This document shows, piece by piece, positions 63,309 through 64,000 of a stretch of 64,000 bases of DNA. The position numbers and the translations under genes were made by a program. Source of the DNA: WHSW01 sp963767475 (GTDB taxonomy: Bacteria > Actinomycetota > Thermoleophilia > Solirubrobacterales > 70-9); assembly GCA_963767475.1 (NCBI GenBank), contig CAVYEI010000001.1:186001-250000 (forward strand), given 5' to 3'. Position 1 is the stretch's first letter, and every line of letters starts with the position of its first letter. The notes under the pieces were generated by a model, which was not told the origin of the DNA, made no database searches, and saw only the letters and a program-made list of their open reading frames with translations.

Positions 63309-64000
63309 CCGGCGGGCACTCGGGGGCCGGCGAGCGTGCGAGTGGCCTGAGAGTCGTCGTCGGCCGGGCCACGTCGGTGGCGGTGGTCTCGATGGTGGTC
63401 TTCCCCTCCTGCTGGGCCCGATGGGGCCGTGCGAAGTCGTAGCCGACGATCTGGTCGAGTGCCGGCAACCCGGTCAGGGCGTGGGCCGCGAGCAAGCCTG
63501 ACATGACGGCGCCCTCGAAGGAACCGATGTCCATCCCGGTCGAGATCCAGTCGCTGGCGAGGGCCAGGTTGGAGGCCCCGCTGTTCCACGACTCGGGGCG
63601 CAGCGCGCCCGATCCGGGGGGCGACGGGACGTAGCGCTCGTTGGGGTCGGCGTTGGCCCGCCAGTACTGGAAGTCGACCCGCTCGGAGCCCTCGGCCTCG
63701 ACGCCCTCGGTGACGTAGAGCAGGGCCGGGTCGAAGGCGCCGCCCACGAAGGGGTCGGTGGCCGACGCCGGGAACACCGAGGCGGCCGTCCGCAGCCACT
63801 GGGTGAAGGTGGCCTTGGCCTCGTCGGCCAGGAGGTCGGGGGTCTCGTGCTCGTCCGGTGCGGGCCACGGGCCCCGGTGGGGCATCGGGCCGCAGACGTA
63901 GAAGAGGCCCTTGGGCGTGTCGTCGGCCGGCCAGTTCTCGGTGGCGAGCACGTCGGTCATGTCGGCCAGGCCGAGCGGCTGGACGGCGGCCGTGCCGCAG
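63305..64000 (-). CDS. FAD-dependent amine-oxidase-type oxidoreductase, 5' end beyond window
   Basis: C-terminal part (about 225 codons) of a flavin oxidoreductase. YVCGPMPHRGPWPAPDEHE precedes a substrate domain with FQYWRANADPNERYV. The FAD-closing motif is NLALASDWISTGMDIGSFEGAVMSGLLAAHALTG (in parts), as in NAD(P)-binding amine oxidases, phytoene desaturases and squalene-related oxidases. The Rossmann N-terminus lies to the right of the window. The frame shifts near 63,380 before the TGA at 63305. Which substrate class it uses cannot be read from this part. Confidence 0.7.
   Translation of the reverse strand: MRHGRRPAARPGRHDRRARHRELAGRRHAQGPLLRLRPDAPPGPVARTGRARDPRPPGRRGQGHLHPVAADGRLGVPGVGHRPLRGRRLRPGPALRHRGRRGRGLRAGRLPVLAGQRRPQRALRPVAPRIGRAAPRVVEQRGLQPGPRQRLDLDRDGHRFLRGRRHVRLARGPRPDRVAGTRPDRRLRLRTAPSGPAGGEDHHRDHRHRRGPADDDSQATRTLAGPRVPAG

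Noticed and set aside
1..64000. CRISPR arrays, insertion sequences, prophage, rRNA or tRNA genes
   Set aside because: No regularly spaced repeats, transposase or integrase motifs, structural phage genes, or tRNA/rRNA-like conserved segments were seen.

Overview
The window reads as two different actinobacterial genomes joined near position 48,180, at different levels of base accuracy. Positions 1 to about 48,030 look like Thermoleophilia (Solirubrobacterales-type): high GC, many secreted beta-propeller proteins (YWTD and NHL repeats), several PAS/GGDEF/EAL signalling proteins, DUF4242 and DUF1330 proteins, and starts that often lie 6-7 nt after a TAGnnT -10 hexamer. Positions from about 48,180 to the end are even richer in GC and look like Acidimicrobiia (Iamia-like): a sigma/anti-sigma pair, a DUF2342 metalloprotease, tilS and hpt in the usual actinobacterial order, a Ser/Thr kinase, a lysine-catabolism cluster and a very large signalling protein. 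Taxon names are inference from gene content; no search was run.

Layout, left part: c-di-GMP/PAS sensor running off the left edge (1-2206); MBL hydrolase; secreted proteins (3-5 kb); oligoendopeptidase F, GST-like protein and cold shock protein (5-8 kb); small enzymes and membrane proteins (8-13 kb); a LuxR-type AAA regulator (13.3-16.2 kb); two PAS-GGDEF-EAL proteins separated by a structured 400-nt intergenic region (16.2-21.6 kb); SDR, M1 peptidase, PPOX and cupin genes, lipase, MFS transporter and GH25 lysozyme (21.7-28.7 kb); NHL-repeat protein, cupin and PLP trans-sulfuration-type enzyme (29-33 kb).

From 33.0 to 46.4 kb is a divergent catabolic locus. Leftward from 38.5 kb run an MBL hydrolase, an Lrp/AsnC regulator, a PLP decarboxylase fused to a VOC domain, a phosphotriesterase-type hydrolase and a sarcosine-oxidase-like flavoenzyme. 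Rightward run a complete peptide/nickel-type ABC importer (two ATPases, permease, lipoprotein, permease), a quinone-oxidoreductase-type dehydrogenase and two SDRs. Successive genes overlap by 1-4 bases and the divergent promoter holds a perfect 12-bp palindrome. This looks like uptake plus oxidation of an N-methylated or other amino compound, under an Lrp-type regulator. The substrate is unknown.

The junction: a lipase C-terminal remnant (47,933-48,028) is followed by a B12-box-containing riboswitch-like stretch with no downstream gene. Then the N-terminal 45 or so codons of hpt appear on the other strand and break off at about 48,179.

Right part, mostly minus strand: hpt (broken), tilS, DUF2342 metalloprotease, small membrane protein, small CxxC-type protein, RsrA-like anti-sigma factor and SigR/SigH-like sigma (48.1-51.6 kb); a small protein; Ser/Thr kinase (51.9-53.4 kb); LysR, 2-oxoadipate dioxygenase (HglS/DUF1338) and saccharopine dehydrogenase, divergent from an aminoadipate-semialdehyde dehydrogenase (53.5-58.3 kb); a pseudokinase-AAA-GAF-GGDEF protein (58.4-63.3 kb); a partial FAD oxidoreductase at the right edge.

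Reading frames are almost all intact up to 27 kb, broken often from 33 to 47 kb, and broken several times per gene after 48 kb. In most cases one inserted or deleted base restores a normal family alignment, and sometimes also a lost stop or start codon. I therefore treat the breaks as consensus errors, not pseudogenes, unless stated.
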